The notes below the pieces were generated by a model. It worked only from the letters and a program-made list of their open reading frames with translations. It was not told the DNA's origin and did not search any database. The position numbers and the translations under genes are program-made. Of a stretch of 6,495 nt of DNA, positions 5,506 through 6,495 are shown in pieces (position 1 is the first letter of the stretch; each line of letters starts with the position of its first letter). This DNA comes from Tissierellia bacterium (GTDB lineage: Bacteria > Bacillota_A > Clostridia > Tissierellales > Peptoniphilaceae). The stretch spans positions 1 to 6,495 of the forward strand of contig JAAYEN010000275.1 in assembly GCA_012728775.1 (NCBI GenBank). Direction: 5' to 3'.

Positions 5506-6449
5506 AGTGTATCTCCTAATGATTTAAACTGATATTTTTCAGCTCTCAATTGTTGGATTATTCTAGGCAAAGTGTTTATGGTATTTTGCTTTGCGTTTGT
5601 ATCATGCATCAAAGAAAGAACTTTATTGTATCCCCTTGACGTTTCATTAAATCTTTTAATTAAATAATCTTCACTTAAGTTATTGCCTTCAGCATCTCCA
5701 TTTAAAACATTCCAATCAAAGTAAATATATCCTAAATCTTCAACCCTTTGGATAAATATTTCTTTATTTTTTCTAAAAGAGCCTCCTGGGAATCTATAAA
5801 GTATTGTATTAAAATCCTCTCCTAATACACTTCTAATAGATGCTAAGCAAGCTTCAATATCTCTTTGAAGAGCATCTGGGCTTGAATATATTTCTTTGTA
5901 ATCATGGGAATAAGTGTGAATTCCGATACCATGACCCTCGTCATAAATCCTTTTTAATATTTCAGGATATTTTTCTACATTTTTTCCAATTACAAAAAAT
6001 GTAGCTTTTACATTTTCTTCTTTTAAAACGTCCAGAACTTTTTCAGTTGCTTCAGAAGAAGGTCCATCATCAAAAGTCAAGAAAACTTCTCTTTTTAATA
6101 AACTTTGTTTAGGTCCCCGTCCCATCGCTTGATCTCTAACAGTTTTCAATCTGTGGGGACGAAGTTTGTATGAAGCTAAGTTATCAGAAATATTTTTTTG
6201 ACTATCTTCGAAAATACTCAAAGTAGTAGTTCCTATTACTAACTTGTCAACTTCTCTCTCTTCTAATTTTATTTCACTAGTAGTAAGAATTTTGTCCTTG
6301 GTTTTTCCATCTGCTCCCTTGGTACTAGTAGATAAAAAAATCTTTCCAATTAGTGCTACTAATGCTATCAACACAAAGGTAGATATAATAATAGCCAATA
6401 TTCTCCTACGCTTATAAATTTCTCTTGAATTTTTTTTATAATTATCCAT
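5502..6449 (-). CDS. Membrane-anchored polysaccharide deacetylase (NodB domain, CE4 family)
   Basis: The 315-residue product has a basic N-terminus, one membrane helix (about 17-36) and an extracellular linker. The NodB domain (about 120-310) has all five motifs. TFDDGP (125-130) supplies the catalytic base and a metal-binding aspartate, and HTYSH (H178 and H182) gives the two metal-binding histidines. RFPGG (219-223), the FDW motif (D245) and LMHD (279-282, with catalytic H282) complete the set. Intact family members remove N-acetyl groups from peptidoglycan GlcNAc or MurNAc, or from other wall glycans, often conferring lysozyme resistance. The exact substrate cannot be read from the sequence. 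I start at ATG 6449 because GGAG (6459-6456) lies six bases upstream; an ATG at 6461 would put that site inside the gene. It is the first visible gene of the operon and overlaps the response regulator by four bases, so wall modification is probably under the same control as the two-component system. Confidence 0.92.
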   Translation of the reverse strand: MDNYKKNSREIYKRRRILAIIISTFVLIALVALIGKIFLSTSTKGADGKTKDKILTTSEIKLEEREVDKLVIGTTTLSIFEDSQKNISDNLASYKLRPHRLKTVRDQAMGRGPKQSLLKREVFLTFDDGPSSEATEKVLDVLKEENVKATFFVIGKNVEKYPEILKRIYDEGHGIGIHTYSHDYKEIYSSPDALQRDIEACLASIRSVLGEDFNTILYRFPGGSFRKNKEIFIQRVEDLGYIYFDWNVLNGDAEGNNLSEDYLIKRFNETSRGYNKVLSLMHDTNAKQNTINTLPRIIQQLRAEKYQFKSLGDTL

Positions 6450-6455
6450 ACTAAT

Positions 6456-6459
6456 CTCC
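6456..6459 (-). promoter_or_regulatory. Ribosome binding site that fixes the deacetylase start
   Basis: GGAG on the minus strand is followed by the six-base spacer ATTAGT and then ATG at 6449-6447. The ATG at 6461 overlaps this site and has only a poor GGAT stretch upstream, so the shorter protein (starting MDNYKKNS) is preferred. Confidence 0.72.
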
Positions 6460-6486
6460 ATTTAATATCCATTGAATCTATTTATT

Positions 6487-6492
6487 AGTATA
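6487..6492 (-). promoter_or_regulatory. Possible -10 element of the deacetylase/two-component operon
   Basis: TATACT on the minus strand matches the -10 consensus at five of six positions and would start transcription near 6480, about 31 bases before the deacetylase ATG. The -35 element would fall beyond the window edge, so the promoter cannot be confirmed and an upstream gene in the same operon is not excluded. Confidence 0.35.
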
Positions 6493-6495
6493 TAC

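Overview
The window is AT-rich chromosomal DNA with strong purine-rich ribosome binding sites of the AGGAGG type and tightly packed genes. The proteins (RecX, an OmpR-type two-component pair, an FHA protein next to what looks like an FtsW/RodA start, and a lipoprotein with a typical lipobox) point to a low-GC Gram-positive, most likely in the Clostridia/Tissierellia part of the Firmicutes. The species cannot be named from this sequence. No mobile element, CRISPR array, tRNA or rRNA was seen.

Left part (1-535, minus strand): a membrane-anchored FHA-domain protein is followed after two bases by the first codons of a protein that resembles the N-terminus of FtsW/RodA/SpoVE glycan polymerases. 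Together they look like the start of a cell-wall or cell-division cluster that runs off the left edge. A short divergent promoter region (about 503-602) separates it from the next unit.

Middle left (603-1530, plus strand): recX, encoding the RecA regulator, overlaps by 8 bases with a small GIY-YIG nuclease-like gene of the YhbQ/YazA (UPF0213) type. This two-gene unit meets the next operon head-on. The intergenic region 1480-1597 holds one good stem-loop terminator (best oriented for the leftward operon) and a weaker AT-rich candidate for the rightward unit.

Right part (6492 down to 1598, minus strand): a compact operon encodes a membrane-anchored polysaccharide deacetylase, an OmpR/PhoB-family response regulator, a HAMP-HisKA-HATPase sensor kinase, and a large lipoprotein of unknown family. 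After a 49-base gap with its own good promoter-like sequence comes a small three-helix membrane protein. The first four genes are joined by a 4-base overlap, a 9-base gap and a 1-base gap, so they are probably translated from one mRNA. The likely theme is envelope sensing and remodelling: the kinase has an extracellular sensor region, the lipoprotein would sit on the same face of the membrane, and the deacetylase would act on peptidoglycan or another wall polysaccharide. This link is inferred from gene order only.

Two start codons need moving inward from the longest open frame (FHA protein to 502, deacetylase to 449 bases past 6000, i.e. 6449), because a Shine-Dalgarno sequence lies inside the longer frame in both cases. 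The kinase appears to start at TTG. The least-explained gene is the 467-residue lipoprotein.
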